Of a DNA stretch of 64,000 nucleotides, positions 1-8,069 are shown piece by piece (within the stretch, counting starts at the first letter, position 1; each line of letters opens with the position of its first letter). Where the stretch lies: contig AP009389.1 in the NCBI GenBank assembly GCA_000010565.1, forward strand, positions 1,550,001 to 1,614,000, in the 5' to 3' direction. A program made the position numbers and the translations under genes. Source of the DNA: Pelotomaculum thermopropionicum SI. Its GTDB lineage: Bacteria > Bacillota > Desulfotomaculia > Desulfotomaculales > Pelotomaculaceae. A model generated the notes under the pieces. It ran no database searches, was not told where the DNA came from, and saw nothing but the letters and a program-made list of their open reading frames with translations.

Positions 1-1107
1 GTATTTCCCGCTATCAAAGAATACCTCCCCTTTATCAGGCTTGTAAAGTCCCATTATTGTCCTGGCCAGGGTTGTTTTGCCGGAACCGCTTTCGCCGACC
101 AGAGCTAAAGTTTCCCCCTCATAGAGGCTTAAGTCAACTTCCCTGACAGCTTTTACCGAACCAAAAGATTTGCAGAGTTTCCTCACTACCAGCAGAGGCA
201 CTATGCCTCCGCGATGGCAGGCAACCAGGCGGTCACCATTCTTTATAGGCACCGGTACTTCGCTGGCACAAATTTCTATGCTCTGGGTGCAGCGCGGGTG
301 AAAGGAGCAGCCAAAAACCCCGTGAGACATCTGGCCGGGTATGCCCTGCAGGTCCTTAACTGTAGTCATATTAGGATAAGAGCGCAACAGGCCCCGTGTA
401 TACGGGTGGCGCGGGCTGGCCAGTAAATCCTCCGTACAGCCGTATTCCACGATCCGGCCGCCGTACAGTACTGCCATTTTATCCGCCAGCATGGCGGCAG
501 CAGAAATATCGTGGGTGATTACCAGTACAACCCTATCACCGGCTATTTCTTTAATCAGGGCAATAATCTCCAATTTTGTTATTGAATCCAGCGAAGCTGT
601 AGGCTCATCGAGGATCAAAACCTCTGGGTTATTGGCAAGCGCCATAGCAATAAGCGCTCTCTGTTTTTCTCCACCGCTCAACTGGTGAGGATAGGCTTCT
701 GCCCTGCGCTCATCAAGACCTACTGAAATCAACAGGTCTTTTGCCCTCCGGCCAGCCTTATCCCTATCCAAATAACCGTGAACTAAAATAGACTCTACAA
801 CCTGGTCATAAACGTTATACAGTGGATGCAGGGCGCCTTCAACATTTTGAAAAACCATGGCGACTTCCCTGCCCCGCATCCGGCGACGTTCCTCTTCAGA
901 AGATGCCAGAATGTTCCTGCCCTTAAAAATAATCTCACCCGTACACCTGCCTTCTGAAAGCCCCAGAACAGAAAGCCCCAGGGTAGTTTTGCCGGCACCC
1001 GACTCTCCGGTAATAGCCAAAATTTCTCCTTTGGGCAGGCACAAATTAACATCCACAAGAACCGGCACTCCGTTATAAGACACTGCCAAATTTTTAATCT
1101 CTAGCAT
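1..1107 (-). CDS. Double ABC transporter ATPase (DppD-DppF-like fusion), 3' part outside window
   Basis: ATP-hydrolysing subunit of a peptide/nickel-type importer. Reading from ATG at 1107 there is no stop to the window edge (369 codons). The first nucleotide-binding domain has Walker A GESGAGKTT, signature LSGGEKQRA, Walker B LILDEPTASLD and the oligopeptide-type C-terminal Cys region (GCSFHPRCTQS...CASE). It continues in frame through CHRGGIVPLLVVRKLCKSFG into a second domain with Walker A GESGSGKTT, at the point where a separate DppF gene would normally begin. Fused DppD-DppF ATPases are known in other lineages (YejF-like). The start overlaps the upstream permease by 14 nt and has GAGGCTGG in front. 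Substrate cannot be told from ATPases. The second domain is only about 65 residues long here, so completeness is unknown. Confidence 0.85.
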   Translation of the reverse strand, partial: MLEIKNLAVSYNGVPVLVDVNLCLPKGEILAITGESGAGKTTLGLSVLGLSEGRCTGEIIFKGRNILASSEEERRRMRGREVAMVFQNVEGALHPLYNVYDQVVESILVHGYLDRDKAGRRAKDLLISVGLDERRAEAYPHQLSGGEKQRALIAMALANNPEVLILDEPTASLDSITKLEIIALIKEIAGDRVVLVITHDISAAAMLADKMAVLYGGRIVEYGCTEDLLASPRHPYTRGLLRSYPNMTTVKDLQGIPGQMSHGVFGCSFHPRCTQSIEICASEVPVPIKNGDRLVACHRGGIVPLLVVRKLCKSFGSVKAVREVDLSLYEGETLALVGESGSGKTTLARTIMGLYKPDKGEVFFDSGKY

Positions 1108-1948
1108 AACCAGCCTCTTTTCGTAAACGAGGATTTAAAGCAGTCTCCAGGGCAAAACCAGTAAAAGCAAAACCCATTATGGTCAGTGACAGGGCAATTC
1201 CTGCAGGCAAAAGCCACCACTTCCATACCTCAAGATAGGTGAATTTCAAAGCCTGCTGAATCATCTTGCCCCAACTGATTAAAGAAGGGTCACAGACCCC
1301 CAAAAAGGAAAGGCCCGCTTCCATAAAGATAGCCCGGCGCGCATCCTGGATCAACAAGGCAACCAGGACGGGCCCGAGATCGGGTATAATATGGCAGCGA
1401 AGCAAATGCTTCAAACCAGCGCCAAAGGTGCGGGACGCGGCTACAGACATTTTTTCCTTTAAAGAAAGCACCTGCGCCCTGACCACTCTTGCTCCTCCAG
1501 GCCACAAAAAGGCAGAAATCAAAAAGATCAGAAGAAAAAGGTTCGGCCGCAGGTAAGACGCTACCAGGACCGCAACAATAACCGGGGGGACAACAATTAG
1601 CACATCTACCAGCCGCATCCAGAACCGCTCATAAAACCCTCCTAAAAGGGCTGCTGTACCGCCCACCAAAACGCTGAATAAAACAGACAAAAGCGCCACC
1701 CCGCACCCTACGGCGAGGGAGGTACGGGCACCAAAAAGAAGTCTTGTCCAGACATCCTGCCCCACATCGTCAGTACCCAGCCAGTGCTGAAGTGACGGTG
1801 GGCTGAAGGCAGCACCGGTGTAGGCACAAGGTTCGGAATAGCCCAAAAGGGGAGCCATGACTGCCACGGCCGTTATTAAAAACAGAAGCGCCAGGCCGGC
1901 CCGGCCGGTATTGTTCTTTTTAACCTCCTGCCAGTAATTAACGTGCAT
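1094..1948 (-). CDS. ABC importer permease, DppC/NikC type
   Basis: Second membrane subunit of the importer, 284 aa. It starts with the N-terminal helix typical of DppC proteins (AGLALLFLITAVAVMAPLLGY), then the periplasmic motif HWLGTDDVGQDVWTRLLFGARTSL that defines this family, several further hydrophobic helices and the cytoplasmic EAA-type loop (EAGLSFLGVCDPSLISWGKM). It overlaps the upstream DppB gene by 11 nt and the downstream ATPase by 14 nt, so translation is probably coupled. Length is normal. Dipeptide, oligopeptide and nickel permeases are not separable by eye. Confidence 0.9.
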   Translation of the reverse strand: MHVNYWQEVKKNNTGRAGLALLFLITAVAVMAPLLGYSEPCAYTGAAFSPPSLQHWLGTDDVGQDVWTRLLFGARTSLAVGCGVALLSVLFSVLVGGTAALLGGFYERFWMRLVDVLIVVPPVIVAVLVASYLRPNLFLLIFLISAFLWPGGARVVRAQVLSLKEKMSVAASRTFGAGLKHLLRCHIIPDLGPVLVALLIQDARRAIFMEAGLSFLGVCDPSLISWGKMIQQALKFTYLEVWKWWLLPAGIALSLTIMGFAFTGFALETALNPRLRKEAGYARD

Positions 1949-2912
1949 TGGCTACCACCCTTGGGTCAATTTTTGCGTACAGAAAGTCTACCAGGAAATT
2001 TACAACCAGCACAACGAGCGCAACCAGCAGGAGGACCCCCTGCAGGAGAGGATAGTCACGGGCTAAAAGGGCCTTATAGAGCAGCGAGCCCATCCCTGGG
2101 TAATTGAACACAATTTCTATAAAGAGGGCACCCGTAACCAGGTGAGTAAACTGCAGGCCGGCTGCGGTAACCACCGGCAGAAGGGAACTCCGCCCGGCAT
2201 GCCGGTACCTGATAACGCGCTCCGGGCAGCCTTTGGCCCTTGCCGTCAAAATAAAGGCTTCCCCCAGGGTTGCGATCATCGCATTTCTGGTCAAGAGGTA
2301 AGTTGCTGTAAGTCTTGCCAGGACCAGCGCAGCAACCGGCAGCACCAGGTGATGCAAAACATCTAAAGCGAGAGCCAGCCCGCTGTATCCGGCATAGGGT
2401 GTAAGGGCCCCTGCCAGGGGCATCAGTTGCAAAAAGACGCCAAAAAAGAGAAGCAAAAGAATCCCTACAAAAAAATCCGGAAAGCCGCTAATGAACATCA
2501 TTCCTGACAGCAATAACCTGTCCAGGGTCAGGCCGCGCCTGTAAGCAGACTCAATGCCCAGGAGCAAGCCAAGCAAGGTAGATATGGTCAAAGCCAGTCC
2601 CGTCAACAAAACCGTCCAGGGAAGAAAACCCAGAATCACTTTGAGAACAGGAGCGTTATAAAAATACGAGTAACCAAGATCGCCTTTTAATAAAGCAGGC
2701 CAGTAGACTAAGAACTGCTCGCCCAAGGTGCGGTCCAAAGAAAACCGCCGGGTCAGCTCTTTTTTTAGTTCCTCTGACATGCTGGTTAAGGCCTCTTCCC
2801 CGTAAATCGCCTGCAGGGGATCGCCGGGCATCAGGCGGGGCAGGATAAAGTTTAAAGAAAGGATTACAAGCAAAGCCAGCACATAGTTGGCAGCAGAACC
2901 TGTCCTGTTCAT
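1938..2912 (-). CDS. ABC importer permease, DppB/NikB type
   Basis: First membrane subunit, 324 aa. Starts MNRTGSAANYVLALLVILSLNFILPRLMPGDPL, the canonical N-terminal helix with the PGDP motif of DppB. The remainder shows about six hydrophobic helices and the conserved C-terminal loop ARAKGCPERVIRYRHAGRSSLLPV, followed by FNYPGMGSLLYKALLARDYPLLQG. It lies 56 nt downstream of the binding-protein gene and overlaps the DppC gene. Together with its neighbours it forms a complete importer. Confidence 0.9.
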   Translation of the reverse strand: MNRTGSAANYVLALLVILSLNFILPRLMPGDPLQAIYGEEALTSMSEELKKELTRRFSLDRTLGEQFLVYWPALLKGDLGYSYFYNAPVLKVILGFLPWTVLLTGLALTISTLLGLLLGIESAYRRGLTLDRLLLSGMMFISGFPDFFVGILLLLFFGVFLQLMPLAGALTPYAGYSGLALALDVLHHLVLPVAALVLARLTATYLLTRNAMIATLGEAFILTARAKGCPERVIRYRHAGRSSLLPVVTAAGLQFTHLVTGALFIEIVFNYPGMGSLLYKALLARDYPLLQGVLLLVALVVLVVNFLVDFLYAKIDPRVVANAR

Positions 2913-2968
2913 CTGCGGCCTCCGGTATTTCCCAAAGTTTAACTTTCTAAGTAATTACATCTCGCTGC

Positions 2969-4585
2969 TCATTTAACAAAAGACATCTTGTTAACAGGCA
3001 TTGGAACCCCGCTTCCAATCCCCTGAAATGTTGAATAAAGATTTACCTTCCCGTCATGGGCATAGTACCAGTTTGGGTAGTAAAGAGGCATACAGGGCAT
3101 TTCTTCGGCATAGATTTCCTGAATTTTAGCCACCAGTTCTTTCCTTCTTTCCTTATCCATCAAGGAAAGCTGCTGTTTTAACATCTGGTTCAGCTCTTCG
3201 TTCTCTTGGTACCTGGCGCTCAAAAAACCCTTGCCGGCAATTACCTTGTTTAAAAACTCCGGGTCGCCTCCCAGACCGCCGTGACCGCTTAAAGCCAGGT
3301 CAAACTTCCAGTCGTTCACCCTGCTGTCAAGCGTCTTGGACTCCAAGCTGCGCAGGTTTACTTTGATACCGGCTCTTTCTAATTGGGCTTTAATCATCTC
3401 CGCTTCACGCTCTCCAGGTGAGCCAAGAACCCCCCCTCCCCCGCCGCTGAACAAAAGCTCCAGTTCCAGGGGGCGGCCGTCTTTTTCAAAATAACTGCCA
3501 TTTTTTACATAGCCCAGGCTGGCCAGTATTTCTGCCGCCCTGGCAGGATCGGCAGGGTATTTTCCATCCAGCCTGGTGTTATACCAGTCGCTGTCCGGCG
3601 GGACCAGGCCCGGGCTGCCAGCCAGGGCGTAGCCCCGCTGGGCGGTATCCACCAGCGCCTGGCGGTCTATAGCGAAAGCCAAAGCCTGGCGCAGTTCCCT
3701 GTTGTTTAAAGGATCCTTCTGGTGGTTAATCATAAGCTTGGCCACCCAGTCGTGAGCAATTGCCAGGACTTTAAAACCTTCTTTTTCCAATTCTTTGGCG
3801 ATCTCAGGTGGTACCTGGGCCATATCTGCCTGCTTTTGTCTCAGCGCCGCAGTTGCCATTTCCGCGCCTATTTTTATAAACTTCAGCTGCCTTACCTTAG
3901 GCTGGCCTTGATAATACTGCTCATACCTCTCATACAGGTAAGTACCCTGTTCTTTATTATAATCAACCAGCTTAAACGGCCCAGTTCCGATCAGGGCTTC
4001 TTTCTGCTGGAACTGCTCCGGGTTCTCCACTTCCTTCCACACATGTTCAGGCAGGATCGGAACAGTGCCTGCAATGAAATCTAAAAATGGTGCGTATGTT
4101 TTATCGAGATAAAGTTTAACAGTATATTCATCAATTGCTTCCGCACGTTTAACTATGCTGGTATCAACCCATTGATACGGGTGCTTTTTCATATAATCAA
4201 AGGTAAACGCTACATCTGCAGCTTTAAATTTCTGGCCGTCATGCCAGGTGGCATCCCTGCGAAGCTTGAACAAATAGGCATTTTCCTCTTTCAAGTACTC
4301 CCAGCTTTCAGCCAGGGCCGGCACGTACCCTTTGTCATCCTTCCAGATCAGAGTATCGAAAATAAAGCTCATCCTCACATAACCCGGGCCGCGGGCATAA
4401 TGGGCATAAGGCGAGGGGAATCCCCAGTCGCCAGTCGGGTCGGCTATTGTGTAGGAAGCTATCTCCCCGTCTCCGGGTACCTTGCCGGCACCGCCCTGAC
4501 TGGCGCAACCTGAAACAGCTAAAATCAAAATGATTGCAGCCAGCACTAAGAAAGGCGGCTTGGAAATTTGAAATTTGCTAAACAC
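2969..4585 (-). CDS. ABC importer substrate-binding lipoprotein (DppA/NikA family)
   Basis: Extracytoplasmic receptor of family SBP_bac_5, 538 aa. The first 30 residues are a lipoprotein signal peptide with lipobox AVSGC, so the mature protein would be anchored through the Cys. Family landmarks include LAESWEYLKEENAYLFKLRRDATWHDG, AADVAFTFDYM and the GTGPFKLVDYN region. Members bind peptides, nickel complexes, haem or opines. The neighbouring methyltransferase hints at a small-molecule or metal-chelate substrate, but no residue seen here decides this. It is followed immediately by the two permeases and the ATPase; the gap to the upstream methyltransferase gene is 48 nt, so one operon is likely. 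Confidence 0.9.
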   Translation of the reverse strand: MFSKFQISKPPFLVLAAIILILAVSGCASQGGAGKVPGDGEIASYTIADPTGDWGFPSPYAHYARGPGYVRMSFIFDTLIWKDDKGYVPALAESWEYLKEENAYLFKLRRDATWHDGQKFKAADVAFTFDYMKKHPYQWVDTSIVKRAEAIDEYTVKLYLDKTYAPFLDFIAGTVPILPEHVWKEVENPEQFQQKEALIGTGPFKLVDYNKEQGTYLYERYEQYYQGQPKVRQLKFIKIGAEMATAALRQKQADMAQVPPEIAKELEKEGFKVLAIAHDWVAKLMINHQKDPLNNRELRQALAFAIDRQALVDTAQRGYALAGSPGLVPPDSDWYNTRLDGKYPADPARAAEILASLGYVKNGSYFEKDGRPLELELLFSGGGGGVLGSPGEREAEMIKAQLERAGIKVNLRSLESKTLDSRVNDWKFDLALSGHGGLGGDPEFLNKVIAGKGFLSARYQENEELNQMLKQQLSLMDKERRKELVAKIQEIYAEEMPCMPLYYPNWYYAHDGKVNLYSTFQGIGSGVPMPVNKMSFVK

Positions 4586-4633
4586 AGCATATATCTCCCC
4601 TTTTTACATTAATACTTGTACTGATAAAAATAT

Positions 4634-5308
4634 TTATGAAACTGCGAGGCGAACTGCAGTAATGCGGTAGAGATGGCTGGCATCTACCACCCCGGTTACA
4701 GTAAACCCTGCTTCCCTTAACCACTCAGCGACTTCCTCCGCCGGCATTAGAAGATCGTTATGTAGTATGGGGTGAGGAGCCGAACGGTGCACCTGGTTTA
4801 TAAAATCCCTCCCGCCAAAATGGTTGATAACCATTAGCCCCCCTGGCCGCAAAACCCGGTGTAACTGGTATAAAGCTATTTTGGGCTGATGAAAATGAGG
4901 AAAAGCGTTATGGCAGATCACCCGGTCTACTGATCCATCTTCCAGCGGCAGGGAGTGAACATCGGCGTGCAACAGCAACAACTTCCGGTCTGCAGAAGAA
5001 TAATCACCATTAAGATTAAACTTGTTATGAAACTTTGCTTCCAGGATTTTTAACATTTCTAAAGATAAGTCACATGCAATCCACTGCCTGGAACCGGCAG
5101 CCAAACCGGCTTCTACCAGAATTCCTGTTCCTGCGCCCACATCCAGGACAGTCTTATCCTTCACATCCGCAATATCAATCAGTTCCTGAATCTTTTTCAG
5201 AGGCACCTTAGGTCCCATGCTATCCCAATGGGGAGCCATTTGGTCAAAAACTTGTTCGTGTCCAGTATTAAAAAGCTCTCTGGAACCAACTCCAGCCAAT
5301 CGTTTCAC
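4634..5308 (-). CDS. Class I SAM-dependent methyltransferase (UbiE/Methyltransf_11 type)
   Basis: 224 aa, GTG start at 5308 with GGAGG six bases before it. Motif I is VLDVGAGTGILVEAG, motif II DRVICHNAFPHFHQP, and motif III LRPGGLMVINHFGGRD, a complete SAM-binding Rossmann fold. It is the first gene of the importer operon and sits directly behind a leader with an intrinsic terminator. Methyltransferases of this kind next to NikA/DppA-type importers could modify a transported or metal-chelating compound; that is inference. The substrate is not recognisable. Confidence 0.85.
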   Translation of the reverse strand: MKRLAGVGSRELFNTGHEQVFDQMAPHWDSMGPKVPLKKIQELIDIADVKDKTVLDVGAGTGILVEAGLAAGSRQWIACDLSLEMLKILEAKFHNKFNLNGDYSSADRKLLLLHADVHSLPLEDGSVDRVICHNAFPHFHQPKIALYQLHRVLRPGGLMVINHFGGRDFINQVHRSAPHPILHNDLLMPAEEVAEWLREAGFTVTGVVDASHLYRITAVRLAVS

Positions 5309-5335
5309 ACCAGAACCTCCATTTTTTTAAGTCTA

Positions 5336-5390
5336 GTAAAAAAGGCCATTGGAAGGCTCTTCTTGAGCGTTTTAGACCTCCCATGGCCTT
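5336..5390 (-). terminator. Intrinsic terminator in the leader of the methyltransferase/importer operon
   Basis: On the minus strand AAGGCCAT...ATGGCCTT closes a stem of about 15 bp with one mismatch (5342-5390), followed at once by a run of six T. It lies between the promoter and the first gene, not behind a gene, so it most likely works as an attenuator. Confidence 0.75.
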
Positions 5391-5537
5391 ATAATCAAAT
5401 TTAATATTTTCTTACAAATTAACTTTTAACTAAAAATTTTCCCTGCCCGGTTCCCCAGGCTATAACCTTCTTGGTTTTTTCCAAAAATTTATACTGATTG
5501 CCGAGACTTTAAAGGCAGCTTCAGCTGTCTGTTGCCT
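5391..5537 (-). ncRNA. Structured 5' leader, candidate riboswitch of unknown class
   Basis: About 150 nt of transcribed leader lie between the predicted promoter and the terminator. Visible small stems on the minus strand include CAGC-TGAA-GCTG, TTGG-AAAAAA-CCAA and GCCTG-GGGAAC-CGGGC. I do not see a T-box, SAM-I, cobalamin, c-di-GMP or yybP consensus. The arrangement promoter, folded leader, terminator, methyltransferase plus importer is that of a ligand-sensing attenuator, but the ligand is unknown and this is inference. Confidence 0.45.
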
Positions 5538-5543
5538 AATTTT

Positions 5544-5572
5544 ATGTTATATGTTTTGATACATCCTGTCAA
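5544..5572 (-). promoter_or_regulatory. Sigma-A type promoter for the methyltransferase/importer operon
   Basis: Minus strand: consensus -35 TTGACA (5567-5572), 17-nt spacer, -10 TAACAT (5544-5549). Transcription would start near 5537, giving a leader of roughly 230 nt before the GTG at 5308. Confidence 0.65.
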
Positions 5573-5647
5573 TTTAAAAAATCGACACGGGCCAGGAGTC
5601 AACAGGAGTCAACACCAATTAATACTTTTTAAATGTACATCCTCTCC

Positions 5648-5678
5648 AGGGCTGCGGAAACAGATAAACGGCAGCCCT
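5648..5678 (-). terminator. Stem-loop behind the FrdB-like gene
   Basis: AGGGCTGC...GCAGCCCT inverted repeat (8 bp, 15-nt loop) begins five bases after the stop at 5683. It has no U-run on the minus strand, so it is a weak terminator or a 3' stabilising hairpin of the preceding operon. Confidence 0.4.
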
Positions 5679-5682
5679 TTAA

Positions 5683-6324
5683 TCATGCTAATTCGATCAC
5701 AATTTTCTTTGGACACTTCTCCGGCAGTTCTTTAATAAACAGGCGCAGCACTTCGGCCGGCACCTTCATCATTTCCATCCGGGCATCGCCCAGGGCGTCC
5801 CGGGGATCCTGGGCCAGCTTCAAGCCCTTAACCAAGGCCGCCGGTTTTACACCTTTTAAGCCCTCCACGGCAGCATCGCAAACCCCGCAAAGAATGCAGG
5901 TGGCGGGGCCTTCCAGCTTGCGAGCCTGTTCCGGCGCCATCCGGCCGTTGTAATCGTCCCGGTTAACCACCCAGGGGACCACCGCCTTCAACGATTCAAA
6001 GAACGGCTCCAGATCCACCACCAGGTCTTTTAACTGCTTGAAATGGGGCAGAGGCTCCAGGGTAATCTGACCGCCGCCCGCTACGTCACGGATCAGGGTC
6101 TGGCAGGCCAGGCCAGGCTTCCCGTTAATGGATACGGCACAGGAACCGCAAATGGCGCTGCGGCAGGAACGGCGAAAAGACAGGCCGGGGTCCTGCTGCC
6201 AGGCTTTCAGCAGGGCCTCCAGAACAGTGCAGTGCTCTTCTACATCCACCGCATATTTTTGAAAGTAGCTTTCCACGTCCACCGCGGGGTTAAACCGGCG
6301 TATGTTAAGAACCACTTTCATCAC
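5683..6324 (-). CDS. Fumarate reductase/succinate dehydrogenase-like iron-sulfur subunit with degenerate C-terminal cluster domain
   Basis: 213 aa, shorter than the usual 230-250. The N-terminal plant-type [2Fe-2S] domain is intact: SCRSAICGSCAV (C54, C59, C62) and C74. The C-terminal domain should carry CxxCxxCxxxCP plus a second Cys group for the [4Fe-4S] and [3Fe-4S] centres. Here there is CILCGVC, but the fourth Cys position is Val (CDAAVEG) and the second group is absent. The protein therefore probably holds fewer clusters than classical FrdB/SdhB. The start almost abuts the flavoprotein gene. No cytochrome b or other anchor gene is present, so a soluble complex is expected. Confidence 0.85.
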   Translation of the reverse strand: MMKVVLNIRRFNPAVDVESYFQKYAVDVEEHCTVLEALLKAWQQDPGLSFRRSCRSAICGSCAVSINGKPGLACQTLIRDVAGGGQITLEPLPHFKQLKDLVVDLEPFFESLKAVVPWVVNRDDYNGRMAPEQARKLEGPATCILCGVCDAAVEGLKGVKPAALVKGLKLAQDPRDALGDARMEMMKVPAEVLRLFIKELPEKCPKKIVIELA

Positions 6325-8007
6325 CTAGTACCCCCTTTCCTGCGGCTGATAACGGGTAATTTTTACGGGACCGTCGGTGAACTCCGGGCCGTCTTTGCCG
6401 CGGCAGGCAAAAGTATGGCAGAGCCATCTCTGATCGTCCCGACTGGGATAATCCAGCCGGTAATGGGCTCCGCGGCTCTCGGTACGGCGCAGGGCACCCC
6501 TGGCTATTACCTCGCTTAAATCTAGAAGGTAGCCGGTTTCGAGATGGTCCACCAGGGCGTAATTAAAGGGGTGTATTTCTTCCGGCGGACCAAGCTTTCT
6601 GTAACGCTCCTTCAGTTCTGTCAGCTTATTTACCGCTTCCTCCAGCTCGCTGCCCACCCGGAATACGCCAACCAGGCTGGTCATGGTGCCGGTCAGCTCC
6701 TGGCGGATCAAGAAAGTACTGTCATTCCGGACGCTCTTTCGTTCACCGGCAAGCATGGACGACCAGGAGTCCAGGCTGCGGTTTACCGTGGTCTGGGAAA
6801 GAGCGGGCCAGGGTTCATTTTTTGCCAGTTGCGCCGCCTTGTGCCCGGCCCGGCGGCCGAACACCACCGTTTCCAGCAAAGAATTGCCGCCCAGCCTGTT
6901 TGCCCCGTGCACGCTGACGTTGGCCACCTCGCCGGCCGCCAGCAGTCCGGGCAAACTGGTCATTCCCCACACATCGGTGCGCACTCCGCCCATGCTGTAG
7001 TGCTGTGCCGGTTCTACAGGCACCGGCGCCTTGGCCGGATCAACCCCGGCGTAACGGATGGACAGATCCCGCACCTGGGGCAGGCGCTCCTTTATCATGG
7101 TCTCGCCCAGGTGGGTCAGATCCAGATGCACATATTGCCCTGCAAAGCCGCGTCCTTCTTTGATTTCCCTGAATATTGCCCGGGAAACCACGTCCCGGGG
7201 AGCCAGTTCCATTTTCGAAGGCGCGTAACCGGCCATAAAACGCTCCCCGTTAATATTCCGCAGGTATCCGCCTTCACCCCGCGCCGCCTCCGATATGAGA
7301 ACATTGGTACCGTACAGGGTGGTGGGATGAAACTGGACGAACTCCATATCGGAGAGCACAGCCCCCGCCCGGTAAGCGACGGCCATGCCATCACCGGTAT
7401 TGGCATGGGCATTGGTGGTCTTGGCAAAAGCCCGGCCGTATCCCCCTGTGGCCAGGATCACCGCTTTGGCACGGATTACCTCCAAACTTGCCCGCGACAG
7501 ATCATAGGCCAGCACTCCGGCCACCTGCCCGCCCTCCACGAGGAGTTCCACCAGATGCCACTCCGGATAGATCTTTATCCCCCTTTTTAGCACCTGTTCA
7601 TAAAGAGTATGCAGCACCACATGACCGGAAAAATCGGCGGCAAAGCAGGCCCGCGGGAAGCCAGCACCGCCCAGGGCGCGCTGGGCAATGCTTCCATCGG
7701 CATTGCGGGTCCAGGGCACCCCCATCCGTTCCAGTTCAAAGATTACTTCCGGTCCGTCGGAGCAGAGAACCTCGATTGCATCCTGGTCCCCCAGGTAGTC
7801 GCTTCCCTTGACCGTATCGTAAATATGGGCCTCTATGCTGTCGTCCGCTCCCAGGGCGGAATTAAAGCCTCCCTGGGCCGCCCCGCTGTGGGAACGGGTC
7901 GGATAAAGCTTGGTCAACACGGCCACTTCGGCCTTTTCTGAAGCCGCCAGGGCGGCCATCAGCCCGGCCAGGCCGCCGCCCACCACCAGCACTTCGTGAA
8001 TAAGCAT
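6325..8007 (-). CDS. Fumarate reductase/succinate dehydrogenase-like flavoprotein subunit
   Basis: About 560 aa from the ATG at 8007, which follows GGGGGAGGTG; an upstream ATG at 8073 would add 22 residues without family similarity. Dinucleotide fold VVGGGLAGLMAALAAS. SHSGAAQGG contains the His that carries covalent FAD in the family. HPTTLYGTN and RGEGGYLRN are catalytic-site motifs, and ESRGAHYRLDYP is in the C-terminal region. This is enough for fumarate reductase, succinate dehydrogenase or a related dicarboxylate/tricarboxylate oxidoreductase. The operon partners (MmgE/PrpD, AtuA-like, FrhB-like) suggest a role in oxidising or reducing an unsaturated or saturated organic acid rather than the respiratory complex II role. 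Confidence 0.88.
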   Translation of the reverse strand: MLIHEVLVVGGGLAGLMAALAASEKAEVAVLTKLYPTRSHSGAAQGGFNSALGADDSIEAHIYDTVKGSDYLGDQDAIEVLCSDGPEVIFELERMGVPWTRNADGSIAQRALGGAGFPRACFAADFSGHVVLHTLYEQVLKRGIKIYPEWHLVELLVEGGQVAGVLAYDLSRASLEVIRAKAVILATGGYGRAFAKTTNAHANTGDGMAVAYRAGAVLSDMEFVQFHPTTLYGTNVLISEAARGEGGYLRNINGERFMAGYAPSKMELAPRDVVSRAIFREIKEGRGFAGQYVHLDLTHLGETMIKERLPQVRDLSIRYAGVDPAKAPVPVEPAQHYSMGGVRTDVWGMTSLPGLLAAGEVANVSVHGANRLGGNSLLETVVFGRRAGHKAAQLAKNEPWPALSQTTVNRSLDSWSSMLAGERKSVRNDSTFLIRQELTGTMTSLVGVFRVGSELEEAVNKLTELKERYRKLGPPEEIHPFNYALVDHLETGYLLDLSEVIARGALRRTESRGAHYRLDYPSRDDQRWLCHTFACRGKDGPEFTDGPVKITRYQPQERGY

Positions 8008-8069
8008 GCTTTCCGTGACACCTCCCCCGCCCTCATGCTCCCAGCGGTTTTCTTTTCTGGTACAACTTT

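Noticed and set aside
5435-5465. B12-box-like AGCCTGGGGAACCGGGC in the leader of the importer operon
   Set aside because: The rest of the cobalamin riboswitch (GGTG...AATCC core, GCCACTG) is absent and spacing within the box is wrong by one base.
5593-5612. Tandem copy of CAGGAGTCAA
   Set aside because: Only two units in an intergenic gap; no sign of an array or function.
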